DNA of 64,000 nucleotides from Bacteroidales bacterium (GCA_020636775.1 JACJXF010000009.1:1-64000), one strand, 5' to 3'. Positions 28,199 through 38,532 are shown, counted from the first letter of the stretch. Program-made: numbers and translations. Notes: generated from the letters alone by a model not told the origin.

Positions 28199-28324
28199 CA
28201 ATCAAAAAGCCCGGGTGTGAAACACCTGGGTTTTTGCATTTAAGAACCGTTGAAAGCTTGCTTTCATAAGGGAATTAAATGTAAAAACCCATAGCGACCA
28301 GCGGGAGCGCGGGCTTTTTGATTG
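28199..28324. repeat. Nested palindrome after tRNA-Ser, including its terminator
   Basis: CAATCAAAAAGCCC (28199-28212) is the exact reverse complement of 28311-28324. Inside it, 28228-28243 pairs with 28275-28290 at 15 of 16 positions, and GAAAG/CTTTC closes the centre. Within the left half, CCCGGGTGT-GAA-ACACCTGGG plus a T run (28210-28235) is a plain Rho-independent terminator for the tRNA. The whole could fold as one ~126-nt hairpin. Confidence 0.75.
28210..28235 (+). terminator. Terminator of tRNA-Ser
   Basis: Stem CCCGGGTGT / ACACCTGGG with loop GAA (one G-T pair), followed by TTTTT, 12 bases after the tRNA. Confidence 0.85.
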
Positions 28325-28342
28325 GCGTCCTCCCCCCGGGCG

Positions 28343-28986
28343 ATCACGAGTCCCGATGCATATCGGGACGAGTAACTAATTTCTCCTTAAAATGCACTTA
28401 AAGAACTTATTACACAGAGAAATAAATTAGGTTTAACCAAACGATGGTTTGAGAAAGGGAGAAAATAAAAGAGATCATCCAAACTATTGTGCGTCGGGAT
28501 TAAATTGTTTGGACACAAGCACCGAGTAATCACGAGTCCCGATGCATATCGGGACGAGTAACTAATTTCTCCTTAAAATGCACTTAAAGAACTTATTACA
28601 CAGAGAAAGAAATTAGGATTAACCAAACGATGGTTTGAGAAAGGGAGAAAATAAAAGAGATCATCCAAACTATTGTGCGTCGGGATTAAATTGTTTGGAC
28701 ACAAGCACCGAGTAATCACGAGTCCCGATGCATATCGGGACGAGTAACTAATTTCTCCTTAAAATGCACTTAAAGAACTTATTACACAGAGAAAGAAATT
28801 AGGATTAACCAAACGATGGTTTGAGAAAGGGAGAAAATAAAAGAGATCATCCAAACTATTGTGCGTCGGGATTAAATTGTTTGGACACAAGCACCGAGTA
28901 ATCACGAGTCCCGATGCATATCGGGACGAGTAACTAATTTCTCCTTAAAATGCACTTAAAGAACTTATTACACAGAGAAATAAATT
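28343..28986. repeat. 186-bp tandem repeat array, about 3.5 copies
   Basis: The unit starts (ATCACGAGTCCCGATGCAT...) fall at 28343, 28529, 28715 and 28901, exactly 186 bases apart; the fourth copy stops after ~86 bases. Copies 2 and 3 look identical, and copy 1 differs at only a few bases. Each unit carries the stem-loop GTCCCGAT-GCAT-ATCGGGAC, a smaller AACCA/TGGTT stem and a CCAAAC...GTTTGG pair. No frame is open through it. Function unknown. Confidence 0.9.
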
Positions 28987-29126
28987 TGGATAAACAATAC
29001 GGTCATGATTGGAATAGTAAGCTCTTCAATATTTTCTGCATGCTATAATTATTTCATACCAAATTAAGTCTGATTCGTAAATAATAGCCTATTTTTATAC
29101 ATCGCTTACTCTAAAAGAATAAATAA
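28987..29126. other. Leader region of the 5'-nucleotidase gene
   Basis: AT-rich spacer between the tandem array and the nucleotidase gene. No exact TAnnTTTG element found, so the promoter position is unresolved. Confidence 0.4.
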
Positions 29127-30950
29127 ATGATACGGAAAATAATTCTCCTGGTCTTTGTATCTGCATTATCATACCTGGCTGGCTTTTCACAAAATAATGC
29201 TTCTAAAAAACTTATCATTCTCCATACCAATGATTTGCACAGCCGGCTTAACGGTTATGCGCCGGAGATGGATTATACTCCATCTACAATGAACGATGAT
29301 GAGACTATTGGAGGCTTTGCGCGAATAGCGACGCTGATTAAACAGGAGAAAAATAAAGAGGGAGATAATCTGCTGGTCCTTGATGCAGGCGATTTTCTAA
29401 TGGGGACGCTCTTTCCCGCCCTCGAGCAATCTACTGGTTTTCAGCTCGACCTGATGAAGACCATGGGTTTTGATGTGGTTACCCTGGGCAATCATGAATA
29501 TGATTATGGTCCTGCGGCACTTTCTGGTATAATCGAAAAATCAGTAGAAAATGGTCCTGTTCCTTACCTGGTCGCCTCCAATCTTTCTTTTACTGATAAA
29601 GACAATAAAGCTGATGGTCTTAAATCCCTTTTCACCAGTAATATTTTAAAACCTTATGTAATTGTAGAAAGACAGGGACTAAAAATCGGAATCTTCGGCA
29701 TTCTTGGCTATAATGCCATCGAAGATGCTCCCAATGCAAAACCGGTGATATTCGACGACCCGGTAAAATCGGCCCGCCTGTATGCAAAACTTCTTAAGGA
29801 AAAAGAAAAGGCAGACCTGGTAATTTGTCTTTCGCACTCCGGGGTAAAAAAGGAGGCCGATGGAAGCTGGACTGGTGAAGATGTTAAACTTGCCGAAAAA
29901 GTTCCTGAAATTGATGTGATCATTAGCGGTCATACCCACAGTCTTATCGATTCTCCGCTGATTGTAAATGGTGTACCCATTGTTCAGACAGGTGCATATG
30001 GTGCCGGCCTTGGCAGACTTGAGCTGGAAATAAGCGGCGGGAAAATAATCAACAGCTCTTCCAAAGTTATACCCATAAATGATGCCATAGAGGGCGATCC
30101 GGATATTCAGCAACTGATTGTGGCACAGGAGAAGCGCATATCAACCGAGGTTCTGGGTTCCCTGAATCTGAATTATTCACAGGCAATTGCTGAAACATCC
30201 TTTCCACTAATTTGCGATGAAGATACTTTGCTGGAGAACAGCAACCTGGGTATGTTACTTGCCGATGCTGATTATTATTATGTAAACCATAAGAGTCCTC
30301 AGGGTGTCGACATAAGCCTTTATGCTGCAGGCATGGTTCGTGACAACCTGATACCGGGAAAAACAGGGGAACAAAATCTGGCAGATATTTTCAGGGTGGC
30401 ATCCCTTGGAAGCGGAAAAGACAATATTCCGGGTTATGCACTTGCCCGCATATATGTTACCGGAAAGGAGCTCAAGGGAATACTAGAAATCCTTTATATG
30501 GCGCCGGCAGGGAATAAAGACAACTATATTTATTTTGGTGGGTTAAGGGCCGGATATAATCCTGAGAAAGGAATGCTGCGTAAAATAAGTTCTATTGAGG
30601 TGGGCGATTCTGAAAAAGGATTTAAGAAAGTTGACTGGTCAAAAAACAACAAGGAACTGTACAGCATTACTGCTGATACTTACCTGCTTCAGTTTATAGG
30701 GATTATCAAGAAACTCAGCCACGGACTCGTGAAAGTCACCCTGAAAGATGAACACGGCAATCCGCTAAAATCATTTAATGAAGCTATTATCGACGGCAAC
30801 CCGAATCTTGAGGGTACTCAGGAGTTAAAGGAATGGATAGCGCTGGTCTGGTATCTGCAACAGCAGAAGGATTTAAATGGAAATGGAATTCCGGATATCC
30901 CTGATACATACAGGAAAGGCAGCCCCCGCTTATTTAGTATTCAGAATTAA
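29127..30950 (+). CDS. 5'-nucleotidase/UDP-sugar hydrolase family metallophosphatase
   Basis: 607 aa. Signal peptide at ~1-22 (ending AGFSQ). The N-terminal metallophosphatase domain (~28-330) has the two-metal ligands in LHTNDLHSRL, LDAGDFLMG, LGNHEYDYGP, LSHSGV and SGHTHSLID. The C-terminal 5'-nucleotidase domain (~360-560) follows (ISLYAAGMVRDNLIPGK). It is predicted to hydrolyse extracellular or periplasmic nucleotides. Stands alone; convergent with the SpoIIE-type gene. Confidence 0.92.
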   Translation: MIRKIILLVFVSALSYLAGFSQNNASKKLIILHTNDLHSRLNGYAPEMDYTPSTMNDDETIGGFARIATLIKQEKNKEGDNLLVLDAGDFLMGTLFPALEQSTGFQLDLMKTMGFDVVTLGNHEYDYGPAALSGIIEKSVENGPVPYLVASNLSFTDKDNKADGLKSLFTSNILKPYVIVERQGLKIGIFGILGYNAIEDAPNAKPVIFDDPVKSARLYAKLLKEKEKADLVICLSHSGVKKEADGSWTGEDVKLAEKVPEIDVIISGHTHSLIDSPLIVNGVPIVQTGAYGAGLGRLELEISGGKIINSSSKVIPINDAIEGDPDIQQLIVAQEKRISTEVLGSLNLNYSQAIAETSFPLICDEDTLLENSNLGMLLADADYYYVNHKSPQGVDISLYAAGMVRDNLIPGKTGEQNLADIFRVASLGSGKDNIPGYALARIYVTGKELKGILEILYMAPAGNKDNYIYFGGLRAGYNPEKGMLRKISSIEVGDSEKGFKKVDWSKNNKELYSITADTYLLQFIGIIKKLSHGLVKVTLKDEHGNPLKSFNEAIIDGNPNLEGTQELKEWIALVWYLQQQKDLNGNGIPDIPDTYRKGSPRLFSIQN

Positions 30951-31070
30951 TAGACTCATATCAGGTAATTATTTGGGCAATTAGTTTTTTCCAGGTCTGC
31001 AGAGAATTATTATCCTTTAATTCCTAAGGCGTGTATTGTTGGGCTTCAGCTTAGTATTCCCCTTTTAAAA

Positions 31071-34000
31071 TCAGATTTCAACACCCATCAGACAAATGTC
31101 ATCTACCTGCTCAAATGCCTCTCCGGTTGTGGGATCTGTATATGCCATCCAGGCATTGATCTGATCTTCTATCGCCTGTTTTTGCTGTTCCATTGAAAGC
31201 TGACAGGAATCCAGTAAGGCATTTTTAAGTGATTTGCTCATGAATTTCTTTCCTCCACCTTCATTAGCAGGACCACCAAACTGATCAGCAATTCCATCAG
31301 AGAAAAGAAAAATCCTGTCTCCTTTCAGAACCTTTACATGTTGTGTCTTAAAATCCTCCATTTTAACATATATGGCTATTGGCATGGAGTCGCCCTTCAA
31401 TTCATATAAAACATGTTCATCCTTATCGAGCTGCCTGTGACTCGGGATGGCTTCCTTACTTCTATTTCTGACAATATACAGGGGATTATTTGCCCCGGAA
31501 AATTGCAGCTCAGATTTATCCCTGTCCAGTATACAAAGGCTAATATCCATTCCATCTTTCTGCTCGCCAGGAATTCCCTTTTGCCGGAGCGATTCGATAA
31601 TGAGTTCCCTGAGTCTGTTCAGTATCTTTCCGGAGTCGGTAAATCCTTCCGTCAAAACAACTTCATTTAAAAGCGAAATACTCAGCATGCTCATGAATGC
31701 TCCCGGCACTCCATGTCCTGTGCAATCAGCAACACAAAAGTACAGTCTGTTGCCCGACAACGTTGCCCAGTAAAAATCGCCGCTTACAATATCTTTAGGT
31801 CTGAAAAATATAAAATGTTCTCCCAGCCAGCTGGAAGAAAGATCATCATCCGGAAGGACTGCTTTCTGAATTCTCTGGGCATAGTTGATCGAATCCAGAA
31901 TTTCCTGCTTTTGCTTAACAAGAATTTTATTTTTAGTCTCAATTTCATGTGTTCGCTCAAGGATAATTTCTTCGAGTTTTCTGTTTTTCTCAATAAGTCT
32001 CCAGGAATTTATCCGAATCCCGATGAAGGTGATGAGAATAAAAATCAGAATATACAGCAGGTACGCACCAAAAGTACGGTACCAGGGGGCCCTGATGGTA
32101 AATCTATAAGTGCACTCCTTACTTTCAGTTCCATAGGCATTTTTCGCTTTAACTCTTAGTGTATAATCTCCTTCTTGAAGATTGGAACAGAATAGCTTAT
32201 TTTCCGGAACCCAGTCGGAATAATTTTCATCTCTGCCCTCGAGTCTGGCCGAGAAGAGTATTTTATCCTGACCTTCATAAAAGGGTGCAGCAAATTGAAA
32301 TTCAAGTGAATTTTGTGAATAATTCAGGCTAATTCCCTTGGGTCCATCTTTCGGAGTTAATCCATCATAACCATTCCATAAAACAGAATCATTATTGCAG
32401 CTCACACGGCTAATGATAGCATTAAACTGCAGATCGTAATTCTTATCAACATTTTCATCAAAACGGATCAGTCCGTCATCTCCACCTATCCAGCAAATAC
32501 CATTATCCTCATAAAAGAATACATTCACTTTACCAACATCAGAAAGTACAAAGGCTTTTGACTCCCATTCGTTATTCTTTTGTTTGTTATAAAACCCCAG
32601 CTCTCCATCCCTGTTTGCGTAAATTCTGCTTTTTGATTCTGCGAGATTATAGATTGGGAAGCCCGCCTTATCCTGTATACTATCGATAAATAAATAATCA
32701 AAATATCCCCTTGAAAATTCAGGCCTGTTCTTAAGAGAATCGGGGAGCTGCATCCGTAAACTGTTCTCGTCGATAAATTGCATAAGCCCGGTCCTTGTGG
32801 CAAATATTGTCTTCCCGTTAAAGCTTAATGGTATGGTCCAGGAGTTTTCAGCTAAACCGTCAAAACTATCAAACCTGTCAAGGGCATATTTTAAGTTACG
32901 GGAATCTGAAAAAATCATCCTTATTACTCCATTGTGCGATCCTCCAAGCCAGATAACAGGCGAATCCTGCTCCTCTTCAATGCGAACTATATCATCCTGC
33001 AAACCTTCAATTTCGCCAATTTTCTCCCATTTACCCTTAAAATGATACAATTGTATTCTGTTGCTCCCTCCAACAAAAAGAATCCCAAGTTTTCGGGAAA
33101 AATACAAGGCACTCACCACCTCATCATTTATCCTTTCCACTTTTGCTCCTTCTAAACTGAAAAGTCCGTTCTGGGTGCCTGCAATTAGCTGTTTGTCAGC
33201 AATGCAAAGTGCCCTGACGTCTTTTACAAAACCGGGAAATATTTTGAAAGGGTTCCCGGCTTCCAAAGACTGATTCTGAATGAAAAGTCCATCGGTTGTT
33301 CCAACGGTGAGCCTGCCCGAATAACGGACAAGCGAATTGATATTTCCGGAAATTCCTGATTGTTTTCCATAAGTTGAAACGGGGGAGTTATCCCAGACCT
33401 GCACTATACCATTATCAAGTCCGGCCCAGAGATTCCCCTGGAAATCCTTCGTAAGACAAAGAACTCCGTTTACTTTTAAACCCTTGTCTTTATTGATCCT
33501 GTTTAAAATAGTGAAGTCCTCATCTATTATTAGTATGCCTTCATAAAGCGTATTAAGGGCAATTCTTCCGCCAGAAAGGGCAACCCCTCCATACACCCCG
33601 GCTTTTTTCAGAAAGTCAGTATCACCACCTGAAACCGGAACTGCCTGAAAGCTCGTTTTATCCACCTTCCAGAATCCATCCTCTCTGGAGAGGAGAATAT
33701 ATTTTCGGGGATCGCTTGAATTGACGAATACACAAACCCCTGTATTTTTAAGGAATTCACTTCCTTTTACAAATTGCAGTTCATTTCCGGAAAGTTTCAT
33801 CAGGCCTATTCCCCTTTCGCGGACGAATATTTCATTATCCACAAGGAATGATAGATGGAAAGAAGTTTCGGGAGTTATTGTGCTGATGGTTTTTCCGTTA
33901 TAAATGAAGATTCTGTTTTCAGACTGAAATACAACTTTATCATCCCAGGTCCATACCCTTGCTATATTGTTAAAATTTCTAAGACTGTCATTCAGCTGAT

Positions 34001-34352
34001 CACTCAGGGATATGTAACTCTGTTTTCCTGATTTGTCGGGGGATAAATAGCCAAATTCATTCTGAGCACCCAGGTAAACAACGTTTTGATCTGAGACGGC
34101 AAGGGCTTTGATCCAGGAACTTTGATCCTTTATTTTGATAAAATTCCAGTTTCGGCCATCATATTGAATCAAACCTCCGGCATTACCAAAATAAAGTATG
34201 CCCGAAGTATCCTGAACAACAGCCCAGTTAGCTGATTCGTGGGCTTTTCCATAATCGCTGACAGAAAAGTAGTTGATTTTCGGATCAACTTCCTGACTGA
34301 ATAAATCAAAGGAAAATAAGACAAGTAATAACAGGATAATAGGTTTTTTCAT
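31071..34352 (-). CDS. Two-component-type beta-propeller/Y_Y_Y receptor with SpoIIE (PP2C) phosphatase output
   Basis: 1093 aa. Signal peptide ~1-20. About 700 residues of Reg_prop-type propeller repeats follow (YFGNAGGLIQYDGRNW, LWAGLDNGIVQVWDN, TVGTTDGLFIQ). Next come a Y_Y_Y domain (~675-760, ending YGTESKECTYRFTI), a membrane helix (~765-785), a coiled coil (~790-830) and a SpoIIE-like PP2C domain (~840-1093) with FRPKDIVSGDFYWAT, VADCTGHGVPGAFMSML and FLFSDGIADQFGG. Metal-binding Asp residues look intact. It should sense a periplasmic signal and dephosphorylate a cytoplasmic Ser/Thr phosphoprotein such as an anti-sigma antagonist; no such partner is adjacent. Downstream of the FecR-like and CHAT genes on the same strand. 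Confidence 0.9.
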   Translation of the reverse strand: MKKPIILLLLVLFSFDLFSQEVDPKINYFSVSDYGKAHESANWAVVQDTSGILYFGNAGGLIQYDGRNWNFIKIKDQSSWIKALAVSDQNVVYLGAQNEFGYLSPDKSGKQSYISLSDQLNDSLRNFNNIARVWTWDDKVVFQSENRIFIYNGKTISTITPETSFHLSFLVDNEIFVRERGIGLMKLSGNELQFVKGSEFLKNTGVCVFVNSSDPRKYILLSREDGFWKVDKTSFQAVPVSGGDTDFLKKAGVYGGVALSGGRIALNTLYEGILIIDEDFTILNRINKDKGLKVNGVLCLTKDFQGNLWAGLDNGIVQVWDNSPVSTYGKQSGISGNINSLVRYSGRLTVGTTDGLFIQNQSLEAGNPFKIFPGFVKDVRALCIADKQLIAGTQNGLFSLEGAKVERINDEVVSALYFSRKLGILFVGGSNRIQLYHFKGKWEKIGEIEGLQDDIVRIEEEQDSPVIWLGGSHNGVIRMIFSDSRNLKYALDRFDSFDGLAENSWTIPLSFNGKTIFATRTGLMQFIDENSLRMQLPDSLKNRPEFSRGYFDYLFIDSIQDKAGFPIYNLAESKSRIYANRDGELGFYNKQKNNEWESKAFVLSDVGKVNVFFYEDNGICWIGGDDGLIRFDENVDKNYDLQFNAIISRVSCNNDSVLWNGYDGLTPKDGPKGISLNYSQNSLEFQFAAPFYEGQDKILFSARLEGRDENYSDWVPENKLFCSNLQEGDYTLRVKAKNAYGTESKECTYRFTIRAPWYRTFGAYLLYILIFILITFIGIRINSWRLIEKNRKLEEIILERTHEIETKNKILVKQKQEILDSINYAQRIQKAVLPDDDLSSSWLGEHFIFFRPKDIVSGDFYWATLSGNRLYFCVADCTGHGVPGAFMSMLSISLLNEVVLTEGFTDSGKILNRLRELIIESLRQKGIPGEQKDGMDISLCILDRDKSELQFSGANNPLYIVRNRSKEAIPSHRQLDKDEHVLYELKGDSMPIAIYVKMEDFKTQHVKVLKGDRIFLFSDGIADQFGGPANEGGGKKFMSKSLKNALLDSCQLSMEQQKQAIEDQINAWMAYTDPTTGEAFEQVDDICLMGVEI

Positions 34353-34447
34353 AGCCCGCCGGAAGAATAGTGCGATTTAAATTATCTTAAAGGATAATAT
34401 TTTCCAAGGTATTGATTGTAAAACGTTATTCATTCACTCAGATACAT

Positions 34448-35266
34448 TTAGTTTAATTCTTCGGGGCTGAAATTTGAGGACAGCCAATTTTTAAGGTTAT
34501 CCAAATCCGGTTTGCCATAAAACTCAGTTATAAAGGCAGATACTTCATTCAGTTTATCCTTAAAAGTCCTGGAACTGGTTTGTTTCAGAATTATACCGAC
34601 TTCTTTTTTCAATTCCTGTTCATCCGGGAATACCGGAGTAAAGCTGCAAATAGGTGTGGAAACATAATTCAGCCCTTCCTCCATGTACATGAGTTTCATT
34701 TCACTGATTTCCGGATTTGGGATTTGCTTTCCATCAATTGTAAAAAGCTCATTCCTCGATATAATGAGCGTATCATTTGAAAAACCAAGCTTTTTATTTA
34801 TTGTTTCATTCTTGTAATTATAACGGATGTAAAAATATTTTTTCTCATTCATGGGAAAAATCTGCGGGTCCAGTTTTATTTTTATCTCATCGAGGATTAC
34901 AAAACTTCCCTCAAAATAGTTTTTCAGATCATTAACGGAAAGGATTAGCCCTATTCCCCTCGAGCTAATTTTATTTGCAGGTGGCAGAAATTCGGATTTA
35001 GAAGACCTGAAATCCGCAGCATTATCGGCGGTTAAAAGATACCTTCCCCGCTGTGGGTTGATTACTGCAGCCCGTGAAGCAGAATTATTAAATGAAAGGT
35101 TCTCATCCTGGTTAAATGCTGTCCCTATATCCAGGGGCGAGCCTGTCCTCTTGATTACAATGTTTCCGGTTACTTTGATAACGGTAAATTTATCCTGCGC
35201 ATGAAGGCCAGGTATTGACATGAAAAGCACCACAATCGTAACAACAAGATTTCTGAAAGTTTCCAT
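34448..35266 (-). CDS. Secreted protein with FecR-like N-terminal region, unknown function
   Basis: 272 aa. Signal peptide ~1-23 (ending GLHAQ). Residues ~25-95 (VIKVTGNIVIKRTGSPLDIG, then AAVINPQRGRYLLTA) resemble the FecR/LysM-adjacent beta domain that carries a value read against a threshold, but this is a weak, by-eye match. The rest is mixed alpha/beta with no recognised motif. It lies 47 bases downstream of the TPR-CHAT gene on the same strand and 95 bases upstream of the SpoIIE gene. Co-transcription with the CHAT gene suggests it is a partner or client in the periplasm (inference). Confidence 0.7.
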   Translation of the reverse strand: METFRNLVVTIVVLFMSIPGLHAQDKFTVIKVTGNIVIKRTGSPLDIGTAFNQDENLSFNNSASRAAVINPQRGRYLLTADNAADFRSSKSEFLPPANKISSRGIGLILSVNDLKNYFEGSFVILDEIKIKLDPQIFPMNEKKYFYIRYNYKNETINKKLGFSNDTLIISRNELFTIDGKQIPNPEISEMKLMYMEEGLNYVSTPICSFTPVFPDEQELKKEVGIILKQTSSRTFKDKLNEVSAFITEFYGKPDLDNLKNWLSSNFSPEELN

Positions 35267-35313
35267 AGCACCTGATCTTTAAAATTTCATTGTATTATTA
35301 AATAGATTTCTGA

Positions 35314-38300
35314 TTATTCAATAAGCCCAAAAGCCGCCCAAAAATAAGGGTCGTATTTCTGTCTCATATAGTTCTGGGTTTCCGCAAAAGCTTCCCTTGG
35401 ATCTTTTGTTTTCATCAACTGAGCGTAAAAATTCTCCATAAACTCAACAGTTTCCTTATCGGGAACCTGCCAAAGACTTGCCAGAATATACCTTACACCG
35501 GCCATTTTGAAGGACCGCTGCAATCCATATACGCCTTCACTTCCCTTTATATCTCCAAGTCCTGTTTCACATGCCGACAGCACTACAATTTTGGTTTTGT
35601 GCATATCCATTTGCGAAACTTCCATTGCCGTGAGGACTCCATCATCCTCCTTATTAACTTCAGCTTTGATCCAGACATCATTTGCACCGGCAAAAACCAG
35701 GCCTGAACGCATAAGAGGATTTGTGCTGTTCACAAAACTGTTTACGCCCAAACCCCGGTTCATCCCTCTGAAGGCCACTTCACCATATTCCACAGTTTTG
35801 TCATTTTCTGCAAATCGCACTTCATTGGGATCGGGAAAAAAGAATCCATGAGTAGCAATATGCAAGAGTTCAAAATTCCCGGCATTCTTTTTCAGATAGG
35901 TTTCAGTTGCTGATTCGCTCGAAAGGTAATCGACCTTTATATTTTCTCTTTTCAGGATATTTACAACCGCATCTGCCTCGGTTTTTGTTCCGTTCAGGTA
36001 ACTCCATACCTCCTCCTCATCTTTCTCCTCGCTGTATTTTATGCCCCCGAATACCAGTGCCGAAAGATTTTCACCAGAAAGGAAGGAGGATGCAGATGAA
36101 ATTGTTCCGGTGCTTCCCTTTAACTGAATTTCATATTTATCGCACAAAAAAGTATTTACTTCAGGACTAAGCGCTGCAAAAGAAATCTTATATAATAATC
36201 CGGCCGGGGCAATGTAAACTTTTTTCACATCACTCAAATAGGTCTCCAATGGCTTCCAGATAAGCTTATAGAGTCTGGAATCGCTCTTATCCCTTGTACC
36301 GTAGAGTTTTGTAATGGATGCAGCATTATTCCCCGACTCTTCCCCGAGTAAAGAACTTAATTCAGTCTCCTCAAATAATTTAACCATTTCAGGGTATACT
36401 GAATTTGGTTTTACCAATAAAGCACAATAATACGTCTGCTCACCTTTATCTCTTTCCCTTACAGTAAAGTTTGTAAATTCAATAGCAGCCTCCCCGGGTT
36501 TAAGCTGATTGCGCACATCGGACCATGTAATCTGCATATCCTTCCTGAATTCGCCAAAACTCTGGGATTTTTTAACCAGTTCTTTTTCCATTGCAACAGA
36601 TTTACTTTCCAATCCATTCAGGTCTTCCTTCCTCATATCTACCGGTGTAGCGTACAAAATGGAAATCTCTTTCTGAAGTGCAAGCCAGCTGTCGTATGTC
36701 TTAATCAATTCAGGATCATGACTTTGGAGAATAGAAACTCTCATTGCGCTGCTTGATTTAAGCATGAGTCCCTTATTTTGAATAATTAGATTATAAGCAT
36801 TGCAGGCAATATCTGGATTCTTTTCTTTTCTCTCCAGCGCGTATGCCATAAACTCATACATATCAGGTAACCGTGTCTGCATGTACATTTCCTTTTCACT
36901 TTCTGAAAGGAATGTAAAGTCCTGAAGGATATTATGATTCAATATATTCAGGTATTCAAGCATCAAATCTTCTTCCATTTCCACGGAGCCGATTGATTTG
37001 TAAAGCGGAGTAATTCCCTTGATCAGCGCTGCGTAACCGTAATGATAGGGACCTAGTGTCTTCTTAACTTTTTCCCCTTTCCCGATAATGAGATTTAGCA
37101 GAAACCGGGTTGAAGCATTTTGGTCCTGTTCATTTTGCCTAAGTTGATCTTCATTGATCATTTGATCGGGGACCTGAATTTTGACAGGAATCATCTGTGC
37201 TTCCAGTACAGAATTATGTTCAATATTATCGAAGCCCGCAAGAGCTGCTGAGACCTTCATTTTGGTAATCATAGAAATCGGCTGCATTGACAAGCCCGAC
37301 TGGTAAGACTGCGCCAGCATTATTTCATTCGATTTTTTTGAGTCACCGGTCAGCTTATACCATAATGAAATATTACTCATAATATCATAGCCATCAGGTT
37401 GTGGCATAACACAATTTTTTTCGTAGAGAGTGTCAGCTTTTAAAAGTATCTGTCCACATCCAAGCAATTTACCCCGGCTTTTCTTTTCAGGACTTGCATA
37501 ATACATTTCTGATAAGGTAACAGAGGCCTTATTATTCATCAGGACTGCATAAACCGGACTTTGTCCGATTTTATTGTAGTCAAAAATTTTGGAGGCTTCA
37601 TTAAAAAGAAGGGTTGATTTGGAAAAATTTCCAAGGGCGTGGTACAGGGCGGCCAGGTTATTCAGGCAGATTCCGGTTTGCAGGTAACCATCGGGAGCAT
37701 TATTCTTTAAAATATCAATGGATTGCACAAAATAATTCTCCGCTTGTCTGAAAGATCCATAGTTGAAATATAATACACCCAGGTTATTTAAGGCAATGGC
37801 ATACATTTTTGAATTGTCACCATAAAGATTTTTCACAAACGAGAGTACCTGTTGCAGATTGGTTTCAGCCAACGGGGTATTACCGGAATTCTGATAACAG
37901 ACAGCCCTGTTTGATTTATTAATTATGTAGGCTGATTGAGCCTTTTCACCATTTTTCAGAAATATATATTCTGCCTTCGCAAAAAGATCATTGGATTGCT
38001 TTAGCAGAACTATATCGTTAACAGAACTGCCCATATCGTTATATATACCGGCACGTATGCTTAACATATTGGCATACTCAATTGATTCGTTGCCAAATAT
38101 TGATGAGGCAGACCTTTCAGCTCTCATAATAATTTTCACAGCCTCGTTAAAATCTCCAATCCTGCTGTTAATTTTCGAAGCCGCTTCCAGTGATTCAATA
38201 AAATCAACATCCCGGGTAAGTTTCAGCTTTTCTCTCAGCTCAATTTCACTATTCGCATAATAAAGGGCCTTTCTGTAATTCCCCATATAAAAGTGCGACA

Positions 38301-38517
38301 ATACCAGATTATGTAAAGCTTCTGCAAATTCAACACTGTGTTCATTATTCATGCCTCTGTATGCGGCTGCAATTTCCTCCGCGTAATAAAGAGCAGCATC
38401 ATATGAACCTTCATTGAGAAGATTCCTCTGTTTCTCCTGCAAATCTTCAGATTGCTGAGAAAAGGAAGGCAAAAATAAAATCATCAGAAACGAAAAAAAC
38501 AGAATAAGGCCTTTCAT
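35314..38517 (-). CDS. Exported TPR-CHAT (caspase-like) protein
   Basis: 1067 aa from the ATG at 38517. A TTG at 38535 is in frame but sits on the promoter -7 box. Signal peptide MKGLILFFSFLMILFLPSFSQ. Residues ~20-450 contain multiple tetratricopeptide repeats (FAEALHNLVLSHFYMGNYRK, YAIALNNLGVLYFNYGSFRQ, ICLNNLAALYHALGNFSK). The C-terminal CHAT domain (~770-1065) has catalytic H890 in LLHIATHGFFF and C983 in VVLSACETGLGD, then YGLQRSFKMAGVRYILASLW. Both catalytic residues are present, so an active clan CD protease is expected. Export means it acts in the periplasm or outer membrane, unlike cytoplasmic CHAT effectors such as Craspase. First gene of a three-gene unit. Confidence 0.92.
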   Translation of the reverse strand: MKGLILFFSFLMILFLPSFSQQSEDLQEKQRNLLNEGSYDAALYYAEEIAAAYRGMNNEHSVEFAEALHNLVLSHFYMGNYRKALYYANSEIELREKLKLTRDVDFIESLEAASKINSRIGDFNEAVKIIMRAERSASSIFGNESIEYANMLSIRAGIYNDMGSSVNDIVLLKQSNDLFAKAEYIFLKNGEKAQSAYIINKSNRAVCYQNSGNTPLAETNLQQVLSFVKNLYGDNSKMYAIALNNLGVLYFNYGSFRQAENYFVQSIDILKNNAPDGYLQTGICLNNLAALYHALGNFSKSTLLFNEASKIFDYNKIGQSPVYAVLMNNKASVTLSEMYYASPEKKSRGKLLGCGQILLKADTLYEKNCVMPQPDGYDIMSNISLWYKLTGDSKKSNEIMLAQSYQSGLSMQPISMITKMKVSAALAGFDNIEHNSVLEAQMIPVKIQVPDQMINEDQLRQNEQDQNASTRFLLNLIIGKGEKVKKTLGPYHYGYAALIKGITPLYKSIGSVEMEEDLMLEYLNILNHNILQDFTFLSESEKEMYMQTRLPDMYEFMAYALERKEKNPDIACNAYNLIIQNKGLMLKSSSAMRVSILQSHDPELIKTYDSWLALQKEISILYATPVDMRKEDLNGLESKSVAMEKELVKKSQSFGEFRKDMQITWSDVRNQLKPGEAAIEFTNFTVRERDKGEQTYYCALLVKPNSVYPEMVKLFEETELSSLLGEESGNNAASITKLYGTRDKSDSRLYKLIWKPLETYLSDVKKVYIAPAGLLYKISFAALSPEVNTFLCDKYEIQLKGSTGTISSASSFLSGENLSALVFGGIKYSEEKDEEEVWSYLNGTKTEADAVVNILKRENIKVDYLSSESATETYLKKNAGNFELLHIATHGFFFPDPNEVRFAENDKTVEYGEVAFRGMNRGLGVNSFVNSTNPLMRSGLVFAGANDVWIKAEVNKEDDGVLTAMEVSQMDMHKTKIVVLSACETGLGDIKGSEGVYGLQRSFKMAGVRYILASLWQVPDKETVEFMENFYAQLMKTKDPREAFAETQNYMRQKYDPYFWAAFGLIE

Positions 38518-38532
38518 AAGAGTAATGATTTT

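Noticed and set aside
28343..28986. CRISPR array reading of the 186-bp repeats
   Set aside because: No variable spacers; unit too long; no cas gene.
29679..30113. 144-codon antisense frame in the nucleotidase gene
   Set aside because: Shadow of a well-supported enzyme gene with no domain of its own.
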